Below are positions 29,820 through 38,902 of a stretch of DNA of 64,000 nt, piece by piece. The notes beneath the pieces were generated by a model that saw only the letters and a list, made by a program, of their open reading frames with translations, did no database searches and was not told the origin of the DNA. The stretch is from a bacterium. GTDB lineage: Bacteria > Electryoneota > RPQS01. The stretch's first letter is position 1; the number at the start of each line of letters is the position of its first letter. The position numbers and the translations under genes are program-made. The stretch covers positions 124,001-188,000 of the forward strand of contig JADJCU010000001.1 of the NCBI GenBank assembly GCA_016703065.1, read 5' to 3'.

Positions 29820-30241
29820 GAGCAGAGAGTGTGTGATTCACATACACCCACCGCCAAAACAAGAGCCAGAATCAGTCACCGAGAACGTGTTGCAAAGTCT
29901 GAGTGAGCCGTGCAGGGGCCGCAAGCAGGAGCGAAGGAAACCGTGCCATAGCCCTCGGTAACTGAGTCCGGGTCTTGTTTGTCGCCCGACGATATGTTGC
30001 CAAGAAGAGAAAGGAAGGGCCTCACGAGTCCCGAAGCGAAAGCCAAGGAGGATCGTGCGTCGTCACAAAGAAGCAGGGAGACTGGGAAGAAAACCGCGCG
30101 CATGACGAGGGTTCCCGTAAGGCCCCACTTCCTTACTCAAGATGGGGCGGATAAACTACCCCTTGGTGCCGCGCAGGGTAATTCTCCGGTCCAGATCATA
30201 CCCGGCATGGGACCCGGGCGAACAGACTACGTCCATTCATG
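29820..30241 (+). ncRNA. Possible structured RNA or group II intron fragment
   Basis: About 420 bases that code poorly on both strands yet show RNA-like features: purine-rich single-strand motifs (GCGAAGGAAACC, CGAAGCGAAAGCC), several local stems (GTGTGTG-ATT-CACATACAC near 29830, CACCGAG near 29878 with CTCGGT near 29953) and long-range complementarity. The style resembles domain I of a group II intron, but the conserved domain V hairpin and a reverse transcriptase are missing. RNase P RNA, tmRNA and SRP RNA signatures were looked for and not found. Read as uncertain. Confidence 0.25.
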
Positions 30242-30595
30242 AGACCACTATGGCAACGCACGTGCCACCCCCTTTTCATAACTCTCGACCTTTATTTTCA
30301 ATATCTTGCATAACGATGTCAGGCGCTGTCATCATGCATTCCTTGCGCACTTCCCAACTTTTGCGTGATCCGGTGAGGGCGCCGATTTCGGTCTCCCGCG
30401 AGATTCGTCGGCGGATTTGGGGGAATCAAACGCGGGCCTCTTCTGCGCAAGGTAGGGGCGGCAGGCGTGCCGCCCGCCTCAGACCAGCCCACGACCCCAC
30501 TCCGCCGCGCGGTCGAAACCGAGTGGCTTGCAATGGTCTCGAATTTATGCGATCTTGATTCACTGTCGGAGCACCTTAGCCCGGAGGCCACGAAA
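30242..30595. other. Intergenic upstream of broken cargo gene
   Basis: No gene is supported. It contains a dispersed repeat at 30452-30475 and ends in GGAGG, a ribosome site for the ATG at 30596. Confidence 0.4.
30452..30475 (+). repeat. Dispersed 24-base repeat, copy 1
   Basis: GTAGGGGCGGCAGGCGTGCC followed by GCCC. It matches 22 of 24 bases of a copy on the minus strand at 44251-44274. Both copies are intergenic and self-complementary around GGCGGCA/TGCCGCC. Confidence 0.5.
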
Positions 30596-32097
30596 ATGAG
30601 CACGCGAATTCTATCTGTATTCAGTTTTCTGAAGCGGGTGGGATTCGCGTTTCGTTGTTGGGGGCAAACATTCTTGCGCAGGCTCAGCCGCCGGACACAG
30701 TGTGGACGCGAAGGTACGGCAGGGAGTATCACGACCTTGCGCACTCCGTGGCACAGACTCCGGACGGCGGGTTTATCCTTGCGGGTGAGACATGGAATGC
30801 CGAGGTCTTTGAAACGCGCAATGCTGATGCATATGTGGTTAAGGTAGATTCCCTCGGTAATGAAGAATGGAGCCATAGTTGGGGCTGGGAATACTCCGAT
30901 TATATAAGTAGGATCATCGTTCTTGATGATGGCTACATTGCAGCAGGTGCCGTGGGAAGGTTTCCACCAGCGAATCCCGAACCCTCCTTAGGATGGTTGC
31001 TGAGATTAGATTCAGCGGGAGATACCCTGTGGACGAAACTCCTTGGAAATGAAACCGGTGGGACATGGTTTGAAGACATGGTTGCAGTCGAAGGCCGGAA
31101 ACTATGTTGCAACGGGCAGATCAAGATATAGCGGCACGCCCGATTTATGGATGGTCAAATTCAATGACGCAGGGGATACCGTTTGGACGCGCTCATTTGG
31201 GGGCACTGGTTGGGATAAAGGCTGGGCTATCACTCCAGCCTTTGATGGCGGCTATGTTGCCTGTGGTTACACAGCTTCGTTTGGTGCAGGTTCCTACGAC
31301 ATGTGGATGATCAAAGTCTCACAGGACGGAGACAGTCTTTGGAGCCGCACATTCGGTTACGGTGGCCGTGAAGAGGCGCGCGCGATTGCGTTGGCTCCGG
31401 ACGGCGGGTTCTTTTTGGGGGGATACAGTTCCAGCCTCAGCGAAACGTATGACGATGCCTGGATTGTACGGACGGATTCAATGGGGAATTACATGTGGGA
31501 TATAGATTTGGCGGGAGAATTTCAATTAGTAGTTTTTGATCTCCTTGCGACAGATGACGGCGGGGTAATTGCTTGTGGCCATGACGACCCTGGAAGCGGA
31601 GGAACGGCAATGTTTATGGCGAAAGTGGATTCGAGCGGCGATAGTGTGTGGGCGGAACACTGGTTTCAGGAGCACGTGAGTCGCGCAAACGCATTCATAG
31701 CTTTGCCTGACGGCGGCTATGCGGCCGCAGGTTTGCCGGTTGGGTAAGCAACTCAACCTTTACCACCGGTGATATTTGGCTAGTTCGCTTGTCACCGGAC
31801 ATGAGCCCGGTGTCACCAATGGAGCCGCTCCTTCCAGTACGGTTCAATCTAACAGCCTATCCCAATCCCTTCAACGCGCAAGCTACCCTGAGCTTCACGC
31901 TGCCCCAAACAGGTCGGACAAGTCTGACGATCTTTGACGTCTTGGGCCGCGTGGTTCAAAGCTACCCGGCGGAAGTGCTGCAAGCCGGGCAGCATCAGAT
32001 TCGACTTGATGCCGGAAACTTGGCCACCGGATCGTATTGGGTCAAACTAGCCACGGAAAACCACACTGCCGTGAACCGGCTCACCCTCGTGCGCTAA
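30596..32097 (+). pseudogene. Broken beta-propeller-like cargo gene with sorting tail
   Basis: Translations in three frames reassemble one secreted protein: a start with good ribosome site and signal region (MSTRILSVFSFLKR), a shift near 30640-30655 into ANILAQAQPPDTVW, another at about 31093-31096 (an extra base; removing it gives VEGGNYVATG), and another at about 31732-31738 (one base missing; restoring it gives AGFAGWVSNSTFTTGDIWLV). The body has repeats of the type PDGGFILAG, FDGGYVACG, PDGGFFLGG, DDGGVIACG, and the end is a sorting domain (AYPNPFNAQAT). The intact gene at 33775-35502 encodes a protein of the same type. Three separate lesions make real decay plausible, though consensus errors are not excluded. 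Confidence 0.85.
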
Positions 32098-32124
32098 GCT
32101 TTGTTGCCATTGTCTCAAACAAAA

Positions 32125-32153
32125 CGAGCGGCAGGTCCTTGACCTGCCGCTCG
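32125..32153. terminator. Bidirectional terminator between convergent genes
   Basis: A perfect 13-bp stem CGAGCGGCAGGTC/GACCTGCCGCTCG has a 3-base loop; the minus-strand tail is TTTTGTTTG. It serves the cargo gene ending at 32183 and probably the broken gene ending at 32097. Confidence 0.88.
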
Positions 32154-32182
32154 TCGCATTTTCGACGTGAAAACTCGCCGCA

Positions 32183-33529
32183 CTATTTCAAGAGCAACAT
32201 CTTCTTCGTTGCTGCGAAGTCTTTGCCAACCTTGACTGTATAGTAGTATAGACCCGATGACAGGTTTGAGCCGTCGAACAAAACCGAGTGCCGACCTGCA
32301 GCCATCGTGCCATTCACAAGCGTTGCAACACGCTGGCCCATGACATTACAGATCGTCAAAGTCACGAAGTCCTGTGACATTACGTCAAACACGAGCTTCG
32401 TGGTTGGGTTGAACGGGTTCGGATAGTTCTGGTGCAGGGCGAATTCCGTGATCACCCCGGCCTCCACCGATGGCGTCGCGCTTACAACCGTTCCCCACCC
32501 ATCGCGCGAACCATCCAAATTGACAGTCTCCAGCGTATATACGTAGCTTGTGCCGTTCACCGCGCCGTTGTCCAGGAACTCATAGTTTGAACCTGCAGGA
32601 CTGTTCACGGCTTCGACGTTGCCAACCTTCTCAAACGTCTCACAACCCGCGACCGTGCGCAACACGTCGTAGCCCGCCACATTGTTCTCCGAGTACGTCG
32701 TCCAATAAAGCACGACGCTGGCGTCAAGGGCCATTGCATTAAACGTGCCCTGCTCCGCCGACAGGATGCTCGTCAATAGGAAGTTCGCGCAACCGGCCGT
32801 TGCCACCATCTCCGCACACCACAAGTGCGATGCTGGGTTGTAAAGCCAGCCCGGAGGAAGGATCGTTACCACCGCCGGATAATCGTTCAGATGACAGCCA
32901 TTTCCAACGCAGCCAGGCGAGAACTCGACAATCGGCATCTCGTCCTCTGACAGTGGCCCCAAGCACAGTGTTGCGAACCGAACGTCGCAAAATCCCCAGC
33001 AATCGTTGTAACTCTGTCCCGGCTGCAAGAAGTTACGTCCGCCTGGCGTACTGATTACTATTGAATCAGGTGGCGGCACCCCGCAGTTTCGTTGGCAGCT
33101 CCACGGAGCCATGTCTGTCTCCTGGTAGCCGTCGACGACGGTGATCACACGCGAAGTCCAGGTATTCTCCCAAAAATCTTCCACACGAACATAGTACTTC
33201 GACGGTTGCGGAGTATTGGTCGCTATCGTGAAATTCTCTTCAAAGAAGAACGTACCGGGCTCAAGTCCTACGCTCTCGCCGTTCAAGACAAAGGTATTGA
33301 AGTTCGCCTGCGCAAAGCCGCCACCCACGACTGGCATCGGGTCCGTCCAATCCGGTCCATTGTTATTCACATCCCAATAGATCCGACCCACAGTGCCGTC
33401 CGGGAGGGGCGTGCCCCCCGCGCACCACTCTGTCAGCGGCGTGGTGGTGTACATACCAACGTTGAATTGTGCCGTACAGATTGAAGCAACGGACAATGCC
33501 GCGAAAACAACAAGAATCTGATGCTTCAT
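32183..33529 (-). CDS. Secreted protein with T9SS-type sorting domain
   Basis: 448 residues; the ATG has GGAGGATTTCGAA upstream. Signal peptide MKHQILVVFAALSVASICTA. The first about 280 residues are Cys-rich (14 or more cysteines, for example QRNCGVPPPD, CVGNGCHLND), suggesting disulfides, followed by a fibronectin-like domain (VLYWTTYSENNVAGYDVLRT) and a type A sorting tail (LHQNYPNPFNPTT, ending ATKKMLLLK). It lies between a broken and an intact propeller-type cargo gene and is terminated by the hairpin at 32125. The substrate or partner is unknown. Confidence 0.85.
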   Translation of the reverse strand: MKHQILVVFAALSVASICTAQFNVGMYTTTPLTEWCAGGTPLPDGTVGRIYWDVNNNGPDWTDPMPVVGGGFAQANFNTFVLNGESVGLEPGTFFFEENFTIATNTPQPSKYYVRVEDFWENTWTSRVITVVDGYQETDMAPWSCQRNCGVPPPDSIVISTPGGRNFLQPGQSYNDCWGFCDVRFATLCLGPLSEDEMPIVEFSPGCVGNGCHLNDYPAVVTILPPGWLYNPASHLWCAEMVATAGCANFLLTSILSAEQGTFNAMALDASVVLYWTTYSENNVAGYDVLRTVAGCETFEKVGNVEAVNSPAGSNYEFLDNGAVNGTSYVYTLETVNLDGSRDGWGTVVSATPSVEAGVITEFALHQNYPNPFNPTTKLVFDVMSQDFVTLTICNVMGQRVATLVNGTMAAGRHSVLFDGSNLSSGLYYYTVKVGKDFAATKKMLLLK

Positions 33530-33722
33530 TTCGAAATCCTCCTTCGAAAAATCCTGCAGGGCAACGCCGAGGTCGCGCGGGTGATACGTGGGCCCTAAAA
33601 TGTACGTAGCGTTTCATAGAGAGTCAACACGTCAATTCCAGATTCCTTTCGTTGATGACCCTTGCTCCAATGCGTTAAATGACAAGCATTGGGTATCGAC
33701 AGCGGTGCGTCATGAACAAACA

Positions 33723-33750
33723 AACGCGGCGACCAATCGGCCGCCGCGTT
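33723..33750 (-). terminator. Rho-independent terminator
   Basis: AACGCGGCG pairs with CGCCGCGTT; the minus-strand tail is TGTTTGTTC. It lies 24 bases after the stop of the cargo gene at 33775. Confidence 0.8.
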
Positions 33751-33774
33751 CGCGCTAAACCCGCTTCACAAGCG

Positions 33775-35502
33775 CTATTTCAAGAGCACGAGCGGAACCA
33801 CCCGGCTCCCCCCTGCTGCGCTCACCCGCGCGAAATACGTCCCTGAACTGCGACCTTCGGCGTTCCACTCAAAACGCACCGTGCCGGCATTTGCCGCGCG
33901 CGCCAGCGTCTCGATGGTGCGCCCCGTGTTATCGAATATCGCGAGCGTCACCTGACCGGCCTCAGATAGAGTGAACTCAATCGTCGTCGTCGGATTAAAC
34001 GGATTCGGATAGGCCCGCAGTGTAAACTCCTCCGGAATCGCCGCGCCTTCATGCCACGACGCCGTCACCATCCGGTCACGCAGCTCCTCGCGCGCGCCGT
34101 TCACATCCACCACCGTCAGGTAGTACGAGTAGTCGACATGTCGTTCGACCATGCTATCCGCGAAGCGGTACGTCTGACCGCTGCTCGCACTGCCCGTCGC
34201 GGCAAGCTCGGCAACGCGCAAGAAGTCTCCATTGGTACCGCGATACAGCTCAAAGTGATCCACATCCGTCTCGCTCGCGGTCGTCCAACTTAACTCAATT
34301 CCCTGCTCCGTCGACACCGCGCCGAAACTCAACAGTTCCACCGGAAGAGGCCCTTCAAGGTCAATATCCGGCAACAGCTTCACGACGAGCATGTCAATCG
34401 TCTCTTCTGTTGGATTGGCCGTGTAACCGCAGAAGATGTAACCGCCCGCGTTTAGCTGGCGAATCTCATACGTTCCATCGCCCGACGCGTCCCCAACTTG
34501 CACCGTCCAATAGTGCTGGCCGATTTCATCGAACTTCCAGACCGTCGCCTCTTCACTCGACGAACCGCCATCCGATTTACCACACACGACCAAACCGTTA
34601 TCATTGCACTCGTCGACATCGTAGGCCAAATCGAAGCCGCCCCAGTCGAGCAGCGTCGTCCAAAGCAGCGCACCGCTCGCGTCGATTTTGATCAAGAGCA
34701 CATCCTGATCAAACGGCATGAGTGTCTGCTGATAACCCGAGATCGCAAACCCGCCGTCGCTCGTCTGCGTCACGCCATAGCCGACCTCGGTCTCCGCCGA
34801 CAGGAATGCGCTTGACCAGAGCGAATCACCGTTCGCATCGAGTCGCAGAACCCAAACGTCCTTGTCACCAAACCCGAAGCTGCTCGTCTCCCCGACCACG
34901 AGATAGCCGCCGTCCGAGGTCTGCAAAACGGCATGAGCTACATCGTCACTCGCTCCGCCGTAGGTCTTGGACCACGTCAGCGCGCCGGCCGAAGTCACTT
35001 TGATAATGTGAAAATCGCGTCCGAGGCCCTGGTCGCGATAGCCCGCGAGCACGTAGCCGTTGTCACTTGTTGTTTGAAGGTCATTGGCGACTTCGTCATC
35101 GCCAGCGCCGTAGGTAAAACTGTTCAGCAGACTGCCGCCGCTGTCGAGCAGATTCAAGATGATATCGGCCGGTCCGCCGAACAGACTGCGCCAGCCGCCG
35201 ACGGCGTAGCCGCTCCCTGCCGACAGCGAAATACCCGTGGCCTGATCATCTTCAAATGTCGACAGGTGAGTGCTCCACTCTACCGATCCGTTGGCAAAGA
35301 ACTTCCGCACGTAGACATCGTAGTTGAAGTTCACGTCCGTGAACCCGGCGACGACGACCTCGCCGACCCCGACCTCCCGGATTCCTATCGCTTCGAAGTC
35401 CGACCCCAGCCCGCTCTGATGTTGCCAGTCAATTCCGGGGGCTTGAGCAAAGGCCGCACTGGACACACTTATCCACAACAAAACCAAATACCTCAGCCTC
35501 AT
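33775..35502 (-). CDS. Secreted beta-propeller-like protein with sorting domain
   Basis: 575 residues with AGGTGG ahead of the ATG and a signal peptide (MRLRYLVLLWISVSSAAFA). Residues about 40-380 contain six or seven repeats built on the pattern TSDGGYxxAG...VxKxDxxGxxxW (TTSDNGYVLAGYRDQG, TSDGGYLVVGETSSFG, TSDGGFAISGYQQ), which probably fold as a beta-propeller. A fibronectin-like domain follows (VELLSFGAVSTEQGIELSWT), then a sorting tail (RAYPNPFNPTTTIEF, ending VVPLVLLK). It is the intact counterpart of the broken gene at 30596-32097. It has its own terminator. Confidence 0.87.
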   Translation of the reverse strand: MRLRYLVLLWISVSSAAFAQAPGIDWQHQSGLGSDFEAIGIREVGVGEVVVAGFTDVNFNYDVYVRKFFANGSVEWSTHLSTFEDDQATGISLSAGSGYAVGGWRSLFGGPADIILNLLDSGGSLLNSFTYGAGDDEVANDLQTTSDNGYVLAGYRDQGLGRDFHIIKVTSAGALTWSKTYGGASDDVAHAVLQTSDGGYLVVGETSSFGFGDKDVWVLRLDANGDSLWSSAFLSAETEVGYGVTQTSDGGFAISGYQQTLMPFDQDVLLIKIDASGALLWTTLLDWGGFDLAYDVDECNDNGLVVCGKSDGGSSSEEATVWKFDEIGQHYWTVQVGDASGDGTYEIRQLNAGGYIFCGYTANPTEETIDMLVVKLLPDIDLEGPLPVELLSFGAVSTEQGIELSWTTASETDVDHFELYRGTNGDFLRVAELAATGSASSGQTYRFADSMVERHVDYSYYLTVVDVNGAREELRDRMVTASWHEGAAIPEEFTLRAYPNPFNPTTTIEFTLSEAGQVTLAIFDNTGRTIETLARAANAGTVRFEWNAEGRSSGTYFARVSAAGGSRVVPLVLLK

Positions 35503-36060
35503 GTTCGCACCACCTTTCGCGGGGATTCACCGATTGTCCATACTCCTGCACATATTCCATGCAATATAGACCCTCAGGCGAAACCTGCAATAGATTTAGC
35601 ATATTTATTAGGTTGCCGTTTGGCAACCGGTGGGCGGTGGACATCAGGAGCTGAAGAGGGCGCGGGATTTCCTGCGCGGCGCCTTAGAGTGGTAATCCGT
35701 ATTTCCGTTGTCGCGCTAACAATTGGCGGAACGGAAGAGGCTGATTTCAGGCGAGTCAGGCGAGTTAGGTTTTAGGCTGGTGACGGGGGGGCACGAGGGG
35801 GAAGGTGGGGAGACCGCCAGCGGGGTGTCGTCGCACGGAACGGGAAGGTACGATCGGGGATCGGGGCACCCGCAGCGGGTGCCGCCGGGGGAAGCCGCGT
35901 GCATCAACCTAGTTGAACTATGCATTTGACCATTCTTTTTCAAATGGTTTAATGCAAAATGTCCACTATTGAAATGCGATTTGTTTGCCACCAACTTCTC
36001 CTGAAATGATTTTGCAGTCGAATCAATCTTGATTCTGCCTGTGAGACCTTACCCCTCCCT
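35503..36060. other. Intergenic, no gene seen
   Basis: 558 bases. It has a G-rich stretch around 35780-35900 and a GC-rich inverted repeat (GGCACCCGC with GCGGGTGCC, about 35865-35885). The right part (35920-36050) is AT-rich. Frames on either strand lack ribosome sites and look non-coding. Confidence 0.45.
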
Positions 36061-37107
36061 CTACACCACAAAACTTGGCCGACCAAAAAACTTCGGTTCG
36101 CTGGTGGGCATGAGTTCGCCGGTGACGATGTCTTCTACAAGGCTGGCTTCGTCGAACCAGCTTTTGGGTGGGAGGTGGCCCCAGAAGGTGGCGCGGCGTT
36201 TGTCGTTGATGCTCCAGCGGACGGGCGGGACGTCCCAATCGGTCAGCAAATAGTCGCCGGTGTAGATTTCGATGCGGTTGTTGTCGTGGTCGCGCAGATA
36301 GAGAAAGAACGCGTTCGACAGGCCGTGTCGACCCGGGCCGCGCTCGATGTGATCCACCATGCCCATGCTCGCCAACACGTCGCAGGCATCTAAGATCGAC
36401 AATCTGTCATAGGCCCAAAAGCCGACGTGATGCAAGCGCGGGCCGATGCCGTTCATCATCGCGATGTCGTGCACGTTGGGTTTACGGTGCAGCCACGTGG
36501 CCCACAGATCATCGGTTTCGACGCAGCGCCAACTGAAGCTCGGATTCGACGCCGAATATTCGCCGGGAACTTTGGGCGAGTCGTTGGCCGCCGTGTATTC
36601 GCTACAATGGAAGCCCAAGCGCTTGGTGTACCACTCGTAGGCGCGGCGCACGTCGTGGACCTGACAATTGAAGTGGTCAATGCGCTGAATCTTCGCGCCG
36701 CGATGCTCGTGGTACTTTTGCAAACTCCAGTCTCGGCGCTCGGCTTCAAAATAGAAGTGCAGCGGAATGCCGTGCGGGTCCTGCAGCGCGAGCGTGCGGC
36801 CCATCTTGTATTTCGCGCCCTTGTCAAGCCACTTGTGCGCGAGGCCGTCTTCGCCCGCAATCCACGCGAGGCCGTCGAGATCGCTCTCACGCTCGACCTT
36901 GAAGGCCAGATGCCCCAGCCCGGGCTGCGGCGACTTGCGCAAGACGAGCGAATAGGGATCACGCTCTTCGATGTTGCCCAGATAGAGCCGCTCGGAATCC
37001 TGACGAACTATCGAAAAACCCAGTGCGTCGACGTAAAATGTTTTGGCACGCTCGATGTCCGTCACGCGGAATTCGGCGTGCGCCGTGCGAAGAATGTTGG
37101 GAGTCAT
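36061..37107 (-). CDS. hpaD: 3,4-dihydroxyphenylacetate (homoprotocatechuate) 2,3-dioxygenase
   Basis: 348 residues with two vicinal-oxygen-chelate domains. It is close in layout to the Brevibacterium/Arthrobacter extradiol enzymes that open the ring of homoprotocatechuate to 5-carboxymethyl-2-hydroxymuconate semialdehyde. Metal ligands are visible as His145 (RIDHFNC), His226/227 (RLHHVGF) and Glu280 (NRIEIYTGDY); the second-sphere residues around PGRHGLSNAFF also fit. It is the last gene of the minus-strand run after hpaB, hpaC and the desaturase, 96 bases beyond the latter. HpaE, which uses its product, is encoded 6 kb upstream in the same cluster. Confidence 0.93.
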   Translation of the reverse strand: MTPNILRTAHAEFRVTDIERAKTFYVDALGFSIVRQDSERLYLGNIEERDPYSLVLRKSPQPGLGHLAFKVERESDLDGLAWIAGEDGLAHKWLDKGAKYKMGRTLALQDPHGIPLHFYFEAERRDWSLQKYHEHRGAKIQRIDHFNCQVHDVRRAYEWYTKRLGFHCSEYTAANDSPKVPGEYSASNPSFSWRCVETDDLWATWLHRKPNVHDIAMMNGIGPRLHHVGFWAYDRLSILDACDVLASMGMVDHIERGPGRHGLSNAFFLYLRDHDNNRIEIYTGDYLLTDWDVPPVRWSINDKRRATFWGHLPPKSWFDEASLVEDIVTGELMPTSEPKFFGRPSFVV

Positions 37108-37203
37108 GGCAGAAGGTATGTAATTTGATGTATGAAATTTGAAAAGTCGGAAAGGCAGACCCCATTCCCTATCCTCGTGAACGGCGAAGGGGTCACACCG
37201 AGA

Positions 37204-38403
37204 CTATGCGTACTTTTGCTTCAGCTCTTTGAAGCTGATGAGCCTCTGCTGCTGTTCGTCCCACACGCTCAGGAAGGCCGTCGCGAGACTCGAACGCAGC
37301 GTAACTTTGTAGACATCGCGAAACTCGGGGTTCTCGTTGTAGATCTTCTCGAGGCGGTAGTTGGGAATGCCGGGCGTCAGGTGGTGAATGTGGTGGTAGC
37401 CGATGTTGCCCGTGAACCACTGGATGACTTTGGGCAACTCATAGTACGAACTGCCCTGCATCGCGGCGCGCACAAAATTCCACTCCTGATCGTGTTTCCA
37501 ATACGTGTGCTCGAACTGGTGCTGGATATAGAAGAGCCAGATGCCCGCACTTGACGAGATGTAGAGCACCGGCAGGAATATCTTCAAAAAGGGAATCACG
37601 CCGATCCACCACGAGAAGAAGGCGAACGTGGCGACGATTGCGATGTTTGTGAAATAGACGTTGCGTTGGTCGCGCTTGCTATACTGATCCGGATCGCTCA
37701 CAAAGCGATTGATTTTCAGGAACAGCACAATCGGACCACCCAGGATGAAGGCGATAGGATTGCGATAGATGCGATACAGGAGCCGATCATGTTCCGAGAG
37801 CTTGAGATACTCGGTGACCGTCTTGACGTCGAGATCGCCATGCCCGCGATGGTCGAGGTTGCCGTTGGTCGAGTGGTGCATCGCGTGCTGACGCTTCCAA
37901 TAGTAGTAGGGCACGACGGTGAAGAAGCTGCACAGGTATCCCAGACGGTCATTCCATTTGCGGCTGGGGAAGAATGCCATGTGGCCGCAATCGTGTTGGA
38001 TAATGAAGAGCCTGATCGTGAACCCTGCGGCAAGAAACGACAGACCCAGGGTTAGCCAGTATGAATAGCTCAAGCTCAGGTACATCAAGTAGTAGCTGGC
38101 GAGCAACGAAATGAGCGTATTGAAGGTTTGCCAGAGCGACGCGCCGATCGAAGGAACCGTGTACGGTTCGAGAACTTTCAACAGGTCGGTATGGTTGTTG
38201 ATTTCGCGCAGCGCAGGCTGATTGTTGTTATGCAGACTCTTGCGAATACGCGGGGTAACTGTGACTTCGGTGCTGATAGTGGTGTCCTGACTTAGGGTGA
38301 ATGAAAACTGATTGGAGTATGGCTTAACTTTCCCAAGGGTCCCAAAAGAGCTGCGGGTCGTCGCCGAGATCTTCGCGCGCCGGGGCCGCGCGATTGAGTC
38401 CAC
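37204..38403 (-). CDS. Membrane fatty-acid desaturase
   Basis: Up to 399 residues. It has the three histidine boxes of membrane di-iron desaturases, HDCGH, HAMHH and HHIHH, with hydrophobic pairs between them, as in delta-12/omega-type acyl desaturases. It would introduce a double bond into membrane acyl chains using oxygen and reduced ferredoxin or a similar donor. The ATG at 38403 lies inside hpaC and the first 27 residues read like an antiparallel-free shadow of it, so translation may start later; no ATG is available before the first helix, and the exact start is open. Its place between hpaC and hpaD is unusual. Confidence 0.85.
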   Translation of the reverse strand: MDSIARPRRAKISATTRSSFGTLGKVKPYSNQFSFTLSQDTTISTEVTVTPRIRKSLHNNNQPALREINNHTDLLKVLEPYTVPSIGASLWQTFNTLISLLASYYLMYLSLSYSYWLTLGLSFLAAGFTIRLFIIQHDCGHMAFFPSRKWNDRLGYLCSFFTVVPYYYWKRQHAMHHSTNGNLDHRGHGDLDVKTVTEYLKLSEHDRLLYRIYRNPIAFILGGPIVLFLKINRFVSDPDQYSKRDQRNVYFTNIAIVATFAFFSWWIGVIPFLKIFLPVLYISSSAGIWLFYIQHQFEHTYWKHDQEWNFVRAAMQGSSYYELPKVIQWFTGNIGYHHIHHLTPGIPNYRLEKIYNENPEFRDVYKVTLRSSLATAFLSVWDEQQQRLISFKELKQKYA

Positions 38404-38896
38404 CTGTTAAGTCGTGGTAGCGGCTCTTGAAATAGAGTAGCGGTTTGTGTGGTTCGATGCCCTGATGAAGACAGACGACGCGGCCGATCACCATGAGATG
38501 ATCGCCGCCGGGCAGGCACTCGTGCACATCACAGCCCACCGCCGCGAGCACGCCTTCGATGCGCGGCCCGCCGTCCCATTCGACAAAGCGGAAGCTCGGG
38601 CTTTCGCCCTCGTCGCTGCGGCCCGCGAAGTGATTCGAGATCGCCATCTGCTCATCGCGCAGAATATTGATCGTAAACCGCGCCCCCGTGGTGGAAAGAT
38701 ACTCTGACATCTGCGCGCGTTTCGAGACACACGCGATGATCAGCATCGGATCGCGCGAAAGGGACGTGACGGCATTCGCCGTCATACCGTGCGGACCCGC
38801 TGCTCCTCGGGCCGTAATCACACAGACACCGGTGGCGAAGAGGCCAACGGTGTCAAAAAACGCGCGCGATTCAAGCGGTGAGTGAAAATCGGCCAT
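38324..38896 (-). CDS. hpaC: Flavin reductase component of 4-hydroxyphenylacetate 3-monooxygenase
   Basis: 190 residues of the FMN-binding split-barrel flavin reductase family. Visible are the opening FFDTVGLFATGVCVIT, PHGMTANAVTSLSRDP (flavin contact region), SEYLSTTGARFTINIL and GGDHLMVIGRV. It supplies reduced flavin to HpaB. It begins 6 bases after the hpaB stop, so the two subunits are translationally coupled. Its 3' end overlaps the longest desaturase frame. Confidence 0.92.
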   Translation of the reverse strand: MADFHSPLESRAFFDTVGLFATGVCVITARGAAGPHGMTANAVTSLSRDPMLIIACVSKRAQMSEYLSTTGARFTINILRDEQMAISNHFAGRSDEGESPSFRFVEWDGGPRIEGVLAAVGCDVHECLPGGDHLMVIGRVVCLHQGIEPHKPLLYFKSRYHDLTGGLNRAAPAREDLGDDPQLFWDPWES

Positions 38897-38902
38897 GCGA
38901 TC

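Noticed and set aside
29820..30241. RNase P RNA, tmRNA or SRP RNA
   Set aside because: The hallmark sequences of these RNAs (for example the GAGGAAAGTCCG block of RNase P RNA) are absent.
29876..30242. Short frames on both strands in the possible RNA region
   Set aside because: Both strands are open over the same bases, have no ribosome site and show biased composition; a non-coding reading fits better.
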